A stretch of DNA of 7,869 nt from Candidatus Rokuibacteriota bacterium (GTDB lineage: Bacteria > Methylomirabilota > Methylomirabilia > Rokubacteriales > CSP1-6). The stretch's first letter is position 1; each line of letters starts with the position of its first letter. Below, piece by piece: positions 1 through 5,954 of the stretch. The DNA is taken from assembly GCA_003220195.1 (NCBI GenBank), contig QHRT01000006.1, forward strand, positions 56,029 through 63,897, read 5' to 3'. The position numbers were made by a program, and so were the translations under genes. Under the pieces are notes generated by a model that was not told the DNA's origin, did no database searches, and saw only the letters and a program-made list of their open reading frames with translations.

Positions 1-147
1 CGGCTACCCATTCGCGATCGCCGGAAATGTCCGATTGCGCCTCGTACAGTCGGAGTCCTCGAATCCACGCTCGGCCTTGATGCAACACGGAGCGCGGGGA
101 GGAGCAATTTGTGTGCCGCAGGCCGACGATGCGGAACGATGCGTACA

Positions 148-321
148 GACGGCGAAACGCGCATCGTGCGCAGAATTTCAATTCAGTTCTGTCGACGCCT
201 TCGTCGGACCGGTGACGACGGCTCGACGGTCCGGCATGACGCACTCGTCGAGGCATGCCGCCGTGGCAAGACCATCGGGACAATAGGTTCTGATGGAAAC
301 TTTTGCACAGACGGCGAGACG
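148..321 (+). repeat. Three copies of a degenerate GACGGCNNNACG motif
   Basis: The 12-mers at 148-159 (GACGGCGAAACG), 217-228 (GACGGCTCGACG) and 310-321 (GACGGCGAGACG) share GACGGC-N3-ACG on the same strand. The first and third copies lie in a longer similarity: an identical 11-mer ACAGACGGCGA at 145-155 and 307-317, then scattered matches to a shared GTGCG. The copies are 69 and 93 bases apart, both multiples of three. They could be protein-binding half sites upstream of the kinase promoter, relics of a duplicated coding segment, or chance. Confidence 0.25.
191..260 (+). other. Cluster of mutually exclusive GC-rich hairpins
   Basis: Three inverted repeats can be drawn. Hairpin A pairs 191-194 with 224-227, 197-199 with 220-222 and 201-205 with 214-218, around an 8-nt loop. 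Hairpin B pairs CGGACCG (205-211) with CGGTCCG (227-233), extendable by a G-T wobble and a G-C pair. Hairpin C pairs CGGCATG (232-238) with CATGCCG (254-260) across a 15-nt loop. B uses bases needed by both A and C, so B competes with A plus C, as in attenuators. No T-tract follows any of them. Stems of this size arise by chance in GC-rich DNA, so the arrangement is only suggestive. Confidence 0.25.
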
Positions 322-347
322 GGACGAGTGCGACGGCGGGGGCGTGC

Positions 348-356
348 TGCTATGAT
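348..356 (+). promoter_or_regulatory. Extended -10 promoter for the kinase operon
   Basis: TGCTATGAT matches the extended -10 consensus TGnTATAAT with one mismatch. No good -35 hexamer lies 16-18 bases upstream, which is usual for extended -10 promoters. The predicted transcription start is about 363, three bases before the ATG at 366, so the transcript would be essentially leaderless. This agrees with the lack of a Shine-Dalgarno sequence at that start. Confidence 0.5.
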
Positions 357-365
357 CACCCGAGA

Positions 366-1889
366 ATGTCGCCCGGAGCCGCCGAGTCCCTCTATCTCTT
401 CGCCAACGCCGTGCTCGCTTTCGCCACCATCGCGACCGGCGCGCTCATCGTCGTCGCCATTCGCCGCCGGGCGCGGACGCTCGAGCCTTTGGGCGTGCTC
501 TTCTGCGCGGTCTTTCTCGCGATCGGCGTGCGCGCCTCGGTGCGCCTGTTCGTGCCGGCGACCGAGGTGGTCGCCCCGAAGCTCGGGGTCACGCTGCTCG
601 TCGTGGACTGGATCGCCGCGGCCGCGGCCGTCGCGTTCCTGTCGCTCTACAAGCGCTACGACATCTTCGTCGAGAGCGCCGATATGGCCCGGGAGGTGGA
701 GACGAAGGAGCGCGAGGCCCGCGCGCTCGCCCAGGTCAACGAGGAGCTGCGGCGTCTCGACGAGCTGAAGTCCGAGTTCCTCGCGATGGTGAGCCACGAG
801 CTCAGGACGCCACTCACCGCGATCATCGGCTACAGTCGCCTGCTGATCCGTCAGGCGCACGGCCAGCTGAACGACAAGCAGCTGGAGCACCAGGAGGCGA
901 TCTACCGGAGCGCGCTACGGCTCTCCGACCTGATCAACGATCTGCTCGACGTCTCGCGCCTGGAGGCGGGACGGGTGGAGCTCGCGCCGCGCCCCACCCG
1001 CGTTCGCCAGATCGTCGACCAGGCGATCTCGATCGTCACGGTCGCCGCACAGGCCAAGCACATCCGCGTGGAGAACGACGTCTCACCCGAGCTGGCTCCG
1101 GTCAACGCGGACCCGACGAGGTTTCAGCAGGTGCTGGTGAACCTGATCGGCAACGGCGTCAAGTTCACGCCGGCCGGCGGTCGCGTGGTGGTCTCCGCCA
1201 CGCCTCACGGCGACCAGGCGTGGATCACCGTCCAGGACTCCGGCGTCGGAATCGCGAAGGAAGAGCTCGCGAGGATCTGGGACCCGTTCTATCAGGTCGA
1301 GCCCCCGCTGCGGCGTCGGCACGGCGGGTCCGGACTCGGGCTCACGATCGTGCGCCGGCTCGTCGAGCTGCACGGCGGAGTGGTGCGCGCGGAAAGCGAC
1401 GGCCCCGGCCGCGGCAGTCGCTTCACGTTCACGCTTCCCATCGCCCCTGCGGTCGCCGGCGAAGCGGAGCGCGAGATCGAGGTCGCGCTCGAGCCGGTGC
1501 TCGCCGGACGCCGCGTGCTGATCGTCGAGGACGAGCCGGAGAACCAGGCGCTGCTCCGGTCGGTGATCGAAGACCTGCTCGGAGGGCAGACGACCGTCTG
1601 CGACGACGGTGAGCGCGCTCTGTACGAAGCGCTCAAGGATCCGCCGGCGTTGATCCTGCTCGATCTGATGCTGCCGCGGCTCTCCGGCTGGGAAGTGGCG
1701 CGCCGACTCCGACAGAGCCCGCGTACCGGGACCGTGCCCATCATCGCGGTGTCGGCGCTCGCGCGGACGCAGGAGCGCGAAGCGGCCGTCCACGCCGGCT
1801 GCGATGCCTACCTCGCCAAGCCGTTCACGCCGGAGAACATGGCCCGGATCATCTCGGCGACGCTCAGCCGCCGCGGAGCGGCGGCGTGA
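366..1889 (+). CDS. Membrane hybrid histidine kinase with C-terminal receiver
   Basis: This 507-residue sensor kinase should autophosphorylate on a histidine and pass the phosphate to its own receiver. Three hydrophobic segments (about residues 8-32, 42-63 and 74-95) with very short loops suggest an inner-membrane anchor without a separate periplasmic sensor. A charged, probably coiled-coil linker (104-135) leads to the HisKA domain with SHELRTPL and phospho-acceptor His144. The ATPase domain shows the N box NLIGNGVKF (259-267, Gly in place of the usual Ala), DSGVGI (291-296), WDPFYQ (305-310) and GGSGLGL (320-326). The receiver (about 382-505) has the acidic pair in VEDE, phospho-acceptor Asp433, Ser463 at the switch position and Lys485 in AKPF. 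I chose ATG 366 because it sits just after a -10 box; an in-frame TTG at 303 lies upstream of that box. The stop overlaps the next gene by 4 nt. Family and domains are clear; the signal sensed is not visible. Confidence 0.93.
   Translation: MSPGAAESLYLFANAVLAFATIATGALIVVAIRRRARTLEPLGVLFCAVFLAIGVRASVRLFVPATEVVAPKLGVTLLVVDWIAAAAAVAFLSLYKRYDIFVESADMAREVETKEREARALAQVNEELRRLDELKSEFLAMVSHELRTPLTAIIGYSRLLIRQAHGQLNDKQLEHQEAIYRSALRLSDLINDLLDVSRLEAGRVELAPRPTRVRQIVDQAISIVTVAAQAKHIRVENDVSPELAPVNADPTRFQQVLVNLIGNGVKFTPAGGRVVVSATPHGDQAWITVQDSGVGIAKEELARIWDPFYQVEPPLRRRHGGSGLGLTIVRRLVELHGGVVRAESDGPGRGSRFTFTLPIAPAVAGEAEREIEVALEPVLAGRRVLIVEDEPENQALLRSVIEDLLGGQTTVCDDGERALYEALKDPPALILLDLMLPRLSGWEVARRLRQSPRTGTVPIIAVSALARTQEREAAVHAGCDAYLAKPFTPENMARIISATLSRRGAAA
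1875..1888 (+). promoter_or_regulatory. Shine-Dalgarno and GTGA overlap deciding the second kinase start
   Basis: GGAG at 1875-1878 lies seven bases before GTG 1886, whose last three overlap bases form the TGA stop of the preceding gene. The ribosome site and the GTGA overlap support translational coupling and favour GTG 1886 over the in-frame GTG at 1895. Confidence 0.6.
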
Positions 1890-3610
1890 CCGGCGTGGAG
1901 TCCGCGCGCATCCTGGTCGTCGAGGACAATCGCGACACGTCCGCGCTGCTGCGAGACCTGCTGGAGGCCGAGGGATATCACGTCGAGTCGGCCACCACCG
2001 GCGAGGCCGCGTTCGACGTGCTGGCGGGAGCCCCGGACTTCGACTTGCTGGTCCTCGACTTGATGCTGCCCGGCATGAGCGGATACGACGTGATCGAGCG
2101 TCTCCGGGCCCAGCCCGAGCTGGCGAACGTCCCGGTGCTCGTGCTGAGCGCGCTCTCCAGCGCATCCGCGCGCATCCGGGGTCTGCGCGAGGGCGCCGAC
2201 GACTACATGACCAAGCCGTTCCTGCCGGAGGAACTGATCGCCCGCACGCGGACGCTGGTGACGACACGCCTGCTCGAGCGCCGCACGCGGGAGCTCGGAG
2301 CGCTCGGACAGATCGCGCAGGCCGCGCTGACGGCGGATGGCCCGGAGGCATTGCTCGAGCGCATGGTGGAGATCGCCGCGGCCGCGTTCGAAGCGGATGC
2401 CGCGGCGATCTTGCTGATCGACGACCAGCGGCGCGAGTTGCGCGTCCGTGCGGCCACTGGCCTTGGCGCGGACCAGCGTGCCGTGTCCGTTCCACTCGGG
2501 GAGGGCCTGGCCGGCGAAGCGATCGCGCAGCGCGCGCCGGTACTCCTCGCCGACGGCGCCGATGTCGACCCGCGCGTCCGGCACGGGGTCCGCCGCGAGC
2601 GATTCCGCTCGGTGATGGTCGCCCCGCTCATCGTCGGGACATCGCCGATCGGGGTCATCGAGCTGGCACGCCGCTCGAGGCGGGTGGATCCGCGCGTGGA
2701 TCGACTGCTGCGGCTCGTCGCCGATCGCGTGGCGGTGGCGATCGAGCAGGCGCGGCTCGAGAGCGAGGCGCACGAGCTGGCCGACGTGCTCAGGCGAATC
2801 GGCGAGGGCGTGGTGGTCGCGGACGCCTCCGATGAGATCGTCTTCGCCAACCGCGCATTCCACGACATGGTCGGCGCCGTCGGCGAGTCGCTGCACGGAC
2901 GATCGTGGGTCGAATTTCTCTCGACCGCGCAGGACGTGAAGGCGCTGACCAACCGGATGCGCCAGCCGGTGTTCGAGGGCGAGGTGCTCCTGATCACGCA
3001 ATCGGGAGATCCGCGGCCCGTGCTGGTGACGCTGTCGACGGTCGAGCAGCGGGACGGTCGCGGCACGCAGCGGGTCGGCGTGTTCCGCGACATCAGCCGC
3101 GAGCACGAGCTCCGGTTCCGGGTGATCCGCGAGCAGAAGTTCCGCACGCTCGGCTCGCTCGCCGCCGGCGTCGCCCACAACATCAACAACCGGCTCACGC
3201 CGGTGATGGGCTGGACGGAGATGCTGCTCGAACGGCTCGCGGCGGGGGAGGCGCTGGATCGCGACGAGCTCGTGCACGCGCTCACCGTCATCAACCAGGG
3301 CGCGGCCGACTCCGTCGGGTCAAGGGCCCCGAGGCGGTGCAACTCCGGGACGTCGTCGAGCAACTGCTCGCGCTCACGCGGCCGCAATGGGACAACGAGG
3401 CGGCCCGGCGCGGGATCCGCTACGACATCGACCTGCGCGTGGAGCCGACACCGCCCATCCTGGCGGTGGCGAGCGAGATCCGCGAGGCGCTGCTCAACAT
3501 CCTCGAGAACGCGCTCGCCGCCATGGATCGGGGCGGGCGTCTCACGATCCGCGTGCGCGGCGACGACGGCCACGCCGCGATCTCGATCGCCGACACCGGG
3601 CGCGGGATGA
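1886..3610 (+). CDS. Receiver-GAF-PAS-HisKA hybrid kinase, N-terminal part (frameshifted)
   Basis: This is the first part of a soluble hybrid kinase whose second half continues in another frame to 4191. Residues 7-125 are a receiver (VVEDN, phospho-acceptor Asp58 in VLDLMLPG, Ser89, Lys110 in MTKPF). A linker leads to a GAF-type ligand domain (about 138-290, with VPLGEGLAGEA and VMVAPLIV). A PAS domain follows (about 297-405, VVVADASDEIVFANRAF), then HisKA with AAGVAHNINNRLTPV and His431. The residue after the histidine is Asn rather than Glu or Asp. Sense is lost after about residue 478 (near base 3319); the following residues to 3610 are an out-of-frame tail, not real protein. No membrane segment is seen, so it is probably cytoplasmic. 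Its N-terminal receiver could take phosphate from the upstream kinase. As sequenced it has no ATPase domain and could not phosphorylate itself. The intact gene would be about 770 residues. Confidence 0.85.
   Translation: MTGVESARILVVEDNRDTSALLRDLLEAEGYHVESATTGEAAFDVLAGAPDFDLLVLDLMLPGMSGYDVIERLRAQPELANVPVLVLSALSSASARIRGLREGADDYMTKPFLPEELIARTRTLVTTRLLERRTRELGALGQIAQAALTADGPEALLERMVEIAAAAFEADAAAILLIDDQRRELRVRAATGLGADQRAVSVPLGEGLAGEAIAQRAPVLLADGADVDPRVRHGVRRERFRSVMVAPLIVGTSPIGVIELARRSRRVDPRVDRLLRLVADRVAVAIEQARLESEAHELADVLRRIGEGVVVADASDEIVFANRAFHDMVGAVGESLHGRSWVEFLSTAQDVKALTNRMRQPVFEGEVLLITQSGDPRPVLVTLSTVEQRDGRGTQRVGVFRDISREHELRFRVIREQKFRTLGSLAAGVAHNINNRLTPVMGWTEMLLERLAAGEALDRDELVHALTVINQGAADSVGSRAPRRCNSGTSSSNCSRSRGRNGTTRRPGAGSATTSTCAWSRHRPSWRWRARSARRCSTSSRTRSPPWIGAGVSRSACAATTATPRSRSPTPGAG
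3307..3322 (+). other. Frameshift/deletion junction inside the second kinase gene
   Basis: Reading moves from the frame of 1886 to the frame one base earlier, as after loss of 3n+1 bases. The bases at about 3308-3318 read sensibly in both frames: Asp-Ser-Val-Gly in the upstream frame and Arg-Leu-Arg-Arg in the downstream frame. Both fit the second HisKA helix, where kinases of this type usually show a run like I/V-V-R-R-L-R. That double sense suggests two copies of a short repeat have been fused into one. Confidence 0.7.
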
Positions 3611-4191
3611 GCGAGGAGGTGCGGCGCCTGGCCTTCGAGCCGTTTTTCACCACGCGGAGCGCAGACGGTGGGACCGGCCTCGGGCTTTCTCTCGCGCAGG
3701 AAATCGTGCACCGGTACGGCGGCACGATCTCGGTGGAGAGCCAGGAAGGCATCGGCACGACGTTCGCGCTCGCGTTTCCGGCGATCTCGGCGGAGGCCAG
3801 CCGGACCCCGGTCTTTCTGCCGGTCCTCGAGCCGACGCGCATCCTGGCGGTCGAGGACGAGCCGGAGGTTCTCGACGTGCTTCGCGCGATGCTCGCGCAT
3901 GCCGGGCACATCGTGCTCACCGCGGCGTCCGGCGCCGAGGCGCTCGACCTCTTCACGGCGGAGTCCCCGGACCTCGTCATCACCGATCTCGGCATGCCCG
4001 GCATGACCGGCCTGGCGCTCGCGGCGGAGATCAAGCAGCGCCGCCAGGTGCCGGTGATTCTCTTGACCGGCTGGGCCGAGGAGCTGGACCCCAAGGCCGC
4101 GACGAGCGTCGACATCGTCGTGCCGAAGCCGTTCACGCGCGAGCGGCTGCTCGAAGCTCTGGCGCGCGCCGTCCCGGATCGCGTCAAGTAG
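3337..4191 (+). CDS. HATPase-receiver part of the same hybrid kinase (frameshifted)
   Basis: This is the C-terminal continuation of the kinase begun at 1886, in the neighbouring frame. GTG 3337 is only the first convenient in-frame start and has no good ribosome site; homologous sense extends upstream to about 3307. Counting from 3337, residues 1-20 end the HisKA-to-ATPase linker (LLALTRPQW). The ATPase domain shows NILENAL (54-60), DTGRGM (86-91), FEPFFTTR (100-107) and GGTGLGL (111-117). A second receiver (about 167-280) has AVEDE, phospho-acceptor Asp217 in VITDLGMPG, Thr244 and Lys264 in VPKPF. All catalytic ATPase boxes and receiver residues are intact, which argues for a recent mutation or an assembly error rather than an old pseudogene. 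If translated alone, it would be an ATPase-receiver without a phospho-histidine. The stop at 4189-4191 directly abuts the convergent uppP stop. Confidence 0.75.
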   Translation: MQLRDVVEQLLALTRPQWDNEAARRGIRYDIDLRVEPTPPILAVASEIREALLNILENALAAMDRGGRLTIRVRGDDGHAAISIADTGRGMSEEVRRLAFEPFFTTRSADGGTGLGLSLAQEIVHRYGGTISVESQEGIGTTFALAFPAISAEASRTPVFLPVLEPTRILAVEDEPEVLDVLRAMLAHAGHIVLTAASGAEALDLFTAESPDLVITDLGMPGMTGLALAAEIKQRRQVPVILLTGWAEELDPKAATSVDIVVPKPFTRERLLEALARAVPDRVK

Positions 4192-5088
4192 TTACCTGGC
4201 GAACCAGAGCACGGCGGCGCCGACGACGATGCGATACGCCGCGAAGATTCCCAGACCGCGCGTACGCACCCACGTCATGAACCACGCCACCACGGCGTAC
4301 GCGACCACGAATGACACGACGAAGCCGATGGCGAGCACGATCCACGCGTGCAGATCGTTCGGCATCGCGCCGATGTCGCTCCCGCCCGCGCGGGATCGCA
4401 GCGATTTCAGCAAGTCGTAGACGGTGGCCGCGGCCATCGTCGGCATCGACACGAAGAACGAGAACTCGAGCGCGGCGGCGCGGCTCATTCCACCGATCTC
4501 GCCCGCGGTGATGGTCGCCATCGAGCGCGACGTCCCCGGAAACACGGCGGACAGGACCTGACACGCGCCGATCCAGAGCGCGTGTCCGACGTTCATCCTT
4601 TCCAGGTCGTCGACGAGCCTCGCGCCCGCGAACGCCCGGCGCCCGGAACGCTCGTAGATCGTGTCGACGATCCACATCGCGGCGCCGCCCAGGATCAGCG
4701 CGAGAGCCATCACGGAGAGCCGCTCGAGATTCTTGCCGATGATCCTGGTCAGGAGAAAGGCGGGAATCGCGGTCGTGACGAAGGCGATCAGCGTCAGCGT
4801 GAGAGGGTGCGTCAGCGGGGTCCGGTCGCCGCGGCTCCCGCGCGGGAAGTCCCGCACGAATGCGCCGATGCGGCCCCTGAAGTAGATCGGCAGACAGAGG
4901 ATCGCGCCGAGCTGGATGACGATCGAAAACGTCTTCCAGTACGCGTTGCCGAGGTCGAGCCCGAGGAGTGACTGGCTGATGCGCAGGTGCGCGGTCGAGC
5001 TCACGGGCAAGAATTCCGTGAGGCCTTCGACCACGCCGAGAAGAACCGCCAGGAGATAGTCGCTGAGCGCCCCTCCGGAACCGTTCAC
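4192..5088 (-). CDS. uppP: Undecaprenyl-diphosphatase UppP (BacA family)
   Basis: This 298-residue inner-membrane enzyme removes a phosphate from undecaprenyl pyrophosphate, recycling the lipid carrier for peptidoglycan and other surface polymers. Overexpression of the family gives bacitracin resistance. Visible hallmarks are the N-terminal EGLTEFLPVSSTAHL (residues 21-35), with the two catalytic glutamates Glu21 and Glu25, and the second signature PGTSRS (184-189) with Arg188. Several hydrophobic helices follow (about 54-70, 95-115, 125-142, 248-272, 279-296), and the length is normal for the family. GTG 5088 overlaps the upstream reductase stop by 4 nt (GTGA), so the two are probably co-translated. 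No clear ribosome site precedes it, and the next possible starts would cut into the catalytic motif. The stop (TAA, 4194-4192) lies with no gap against the convergent kinase gene. Identity is secure. Confidence 0.95.
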   Translation of the reverse strand: MNGSGGALSDYLLAVLLGVVEGLTEFLPVSSTAHLRISQSLLGLDLGNAYWKTFSIVIQLGAILCLPIYFRGRIGAFVRDFPRGSRGDRTPLTHPLTLTLIAFVTTAIPAFLLTRIIGKNLERLSVMALALILGGAAMWIVDTIYERSGRRAFAGARLVDDLERMNVGHALWIGACQVLSAVFPGTSRSMATITAGEIGGMSRAAALEFSFFVSMPTMAAATVYDLLKSLRSRAGGSDIGAMPNDLHAWIVLAIGFVVSFVVAYAVVAWFMTWVRTRGLGIFAAYRIVVGAAVLWFAR

Positions 5089-5903
5089 CCGACGATGTCT
5101 TCGCCGCCGTCGACGCCGATCACGTTGCCGGTCATCCAGTGGGTATCCGGATGCGAGAGCACGACGATCGCGCGAGCGACGTCGGCGGGCGTCGTCATCC
5201 GGCGCGAGGGATTGCGGCGCTGCGCCGCGGCGATGATCTCCTCGTGGCCGGGGATCTTCTGCAGCGCCGGCGTGTCGGTGACGCCGGCGCGAATCGCGTT
5301 GACGGTGATCCCGCGCGGCGCCAGCTCGGCGGCGAGTTGCCGCACGTGCGACTCGAGCGCGGCCTTGGCGGCGGACACGGGACCGTAATGCGGGAGCACG
5401 CGCGTACCGCCGGATGACGTCATCGCCCAGATCCGGCTGCCCTGACCCATCGCGCCGCGGCCGACGAGTTCCTGGGTCCAGTACACGAGGCTGTGCGCCA
5501 TCACGTCCAGCGTCATGTCCATCTGCGACGACGTGACGGCGTCCTTCATCGGGTCCGCGACGTAGAGCTTCAGCGTCCCGAAGGCGAGGGAGTGCATCAG
5601 GACGCGAAGCGTGCCGGTGGCGTGCCGCTCCGCGAGCGCGCGCTCCACCGCGAGGCCGATCTCCGCGCGCTTGTCGGCGTCGGCGGCGTTGGCGTTCCAG
5701 AAGATCGCTTCGCGTCCCGCGGCCTCGACGTCGGCGATCACGCGCTCGGCGTTGGGCATCGTGGCCTTGCGGTCGAGGTGAACGCCGAAGACGTTGAGGC
5801 CGGCGCGCGCCAGCGCGACGCTCGTCGCCGCGCCGAACCCGGATGACGCTCCGAGCACGAGGGCCCAGCCATCGAGACGGATCGGATCGGCGGTGAGCGT
5901 CAT
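5085..5903 (-). CDS. SDR oxidoreductase of the enoyl-ACP reductase (FabI/FabL) type
   Basis: This 272-residue short-chain dehydrogenase/reductase probably reduces an enoyl-acyl carrier protein (last step of fatty-acid elongation) or a related substrate using NAD(P)H. The Rossmann motif GASSGFG is at residues 18-24, and MHSLAFG at 103-109 recalls the HSIAF segment of FabI. The catalytic pair is spaced Tyr173-X6-Lys180, the spacing of FabI and FabL rather than the Tyr-X3-Lys of ordinary SDRs. The C-terminal part (ITVNAIRAGVTDTPAL at 199-214, RRMTTPADVARAI, VIGVDGG at 261-267) resembles Bacillus FabL closely from memory. ATG 5903 sits about 17 bases after a predicted transcription start; an upstream ATG at 5936 lies inside the -10 box. 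It is first in an operon with uppP. FabI versus FabL, or a non-fatty-acid role, cannot be settled here, so no symbol is given. Confidence 0.85.
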   Translation of the reverse strand: MTLTADPIRLDGWALVLGASSGFGAATSVALARAGLNVFGVHLDRKATMPNAERVIADVEAAGREAIFWNANAADADKRAEIGLAVERALAERHATGTLRVLMHSLAFGTLKLYVADPMKDAVTSSQMDMTLDVMAHSLVYWTQELVGRGAMGQGSRIWAMTSSGGTRVLPHYGPVSAAKAALESHVRQLAAELAPRGITVNAIRAGVTDTPALQKIPGHEEIIAAAQRRNPSRRMTTPADVARAIVVLSHPDTHWMTGNVIGVDGGEDIVG

Positions 5904-5915
5904 GGGCGTGGTCCG

Positions 5916-5944
5916 TGGACGGGCGCATTCTAGCATCGTAAAAT
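5916..5944 (+). promoter_or_regulatory. Promoter for the cinA-like gene
   Basis: TGGACG (5916-5921), 17 bases, then TAAAAT (5939-5944) form a reasonable sigma-70 promoter. The -10 differs from TATAAT by one base and the -35 from TTGACA by two. The predicted start is near 5951, only four bases before ATG 5955, so the mRNA would be almost leaderless. A weaker alternative -10 is TAGCAT at 5931-5936. The core overlaps the divergent minus-strand promoter. Confidence 0.5.
5927..5935 (-). promoter_or_regulatory. Extended -10 promoter for the reductase-uppP operon
   Basis: Read on the minus strand, TGCTAGAAT (5935 down to 5927) matches the extended -10 consensus with one mismatch. The predicted start is near 5920, giving a leader of about 17 nt before ATG 5903 with no obvious Shine-Dalgarno sequence. 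No convincing -35 box is seen. It lies back to back with the -10 box for the plus-strand gene at 5955. Confidence 0.5.
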
Positions 5945-5954
5945 TCGTGCAGCC

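Larger units (their letters stand above)
1..347. other. Non-coding upstream region, no supported gene
   Basis: No reading frame here gives a recognisable protein. The frames that stay open show arginine-rich, low-complexity translations typical of shadows in GC-rich DNA. The stretch looks less GC-rich than the rest of the window. It contains a strong Shine-Dalgarno-like purine run (GGGGAGGAG, 96-104) six bases before a GTG at 111 that opens a 34-codon arginine-rich frame ending with TGA at 213-215. It also holds competing inverted repeats between 191 and 260 and a short direct repeat in three copies. The left edge may be the tail or intergenic space of a gene outside the window. What the region does is unknown; it could be a 5' leader, a small RNA or decayed sequence. 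Confidence 0.5.

Noticed and set aside
48..75. tRNA T-arm-like sequence (TCGAATCC)
   Set aside because: The flanking bases do not form the required stem, and no acceptor, D or anticodon arm can be drawn.
173..184. GAATT-TC-AATTC near-palindrome as an operator
   Set aside because: It is a single short copy far from the predicted promoter and easily due to chance.
3307..3335. Programmed -1 ribosomal frameshift joining the two kinase parts
   Set aside because: No canonical X-XXY-YYZ slippery heptamer is in phase here, and part of HisKA helix 2 appears to be missing, which a programmed shift would not explain.
2203..3909. Long minus-strand open frames opposite the kinase genes
   Set aside because: They are mirror frames of GC-rich coding DNA, rich in Arg, Ser and His, with no domain sense; the plus strand shows clear kinase and receiver motifs.
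5934..5936. Upstream in-frame ATG for the reductase
   Set aside because: It lies inside the predicted -10 box, before the predicted transcription start, and adds residues with no family resemblance.
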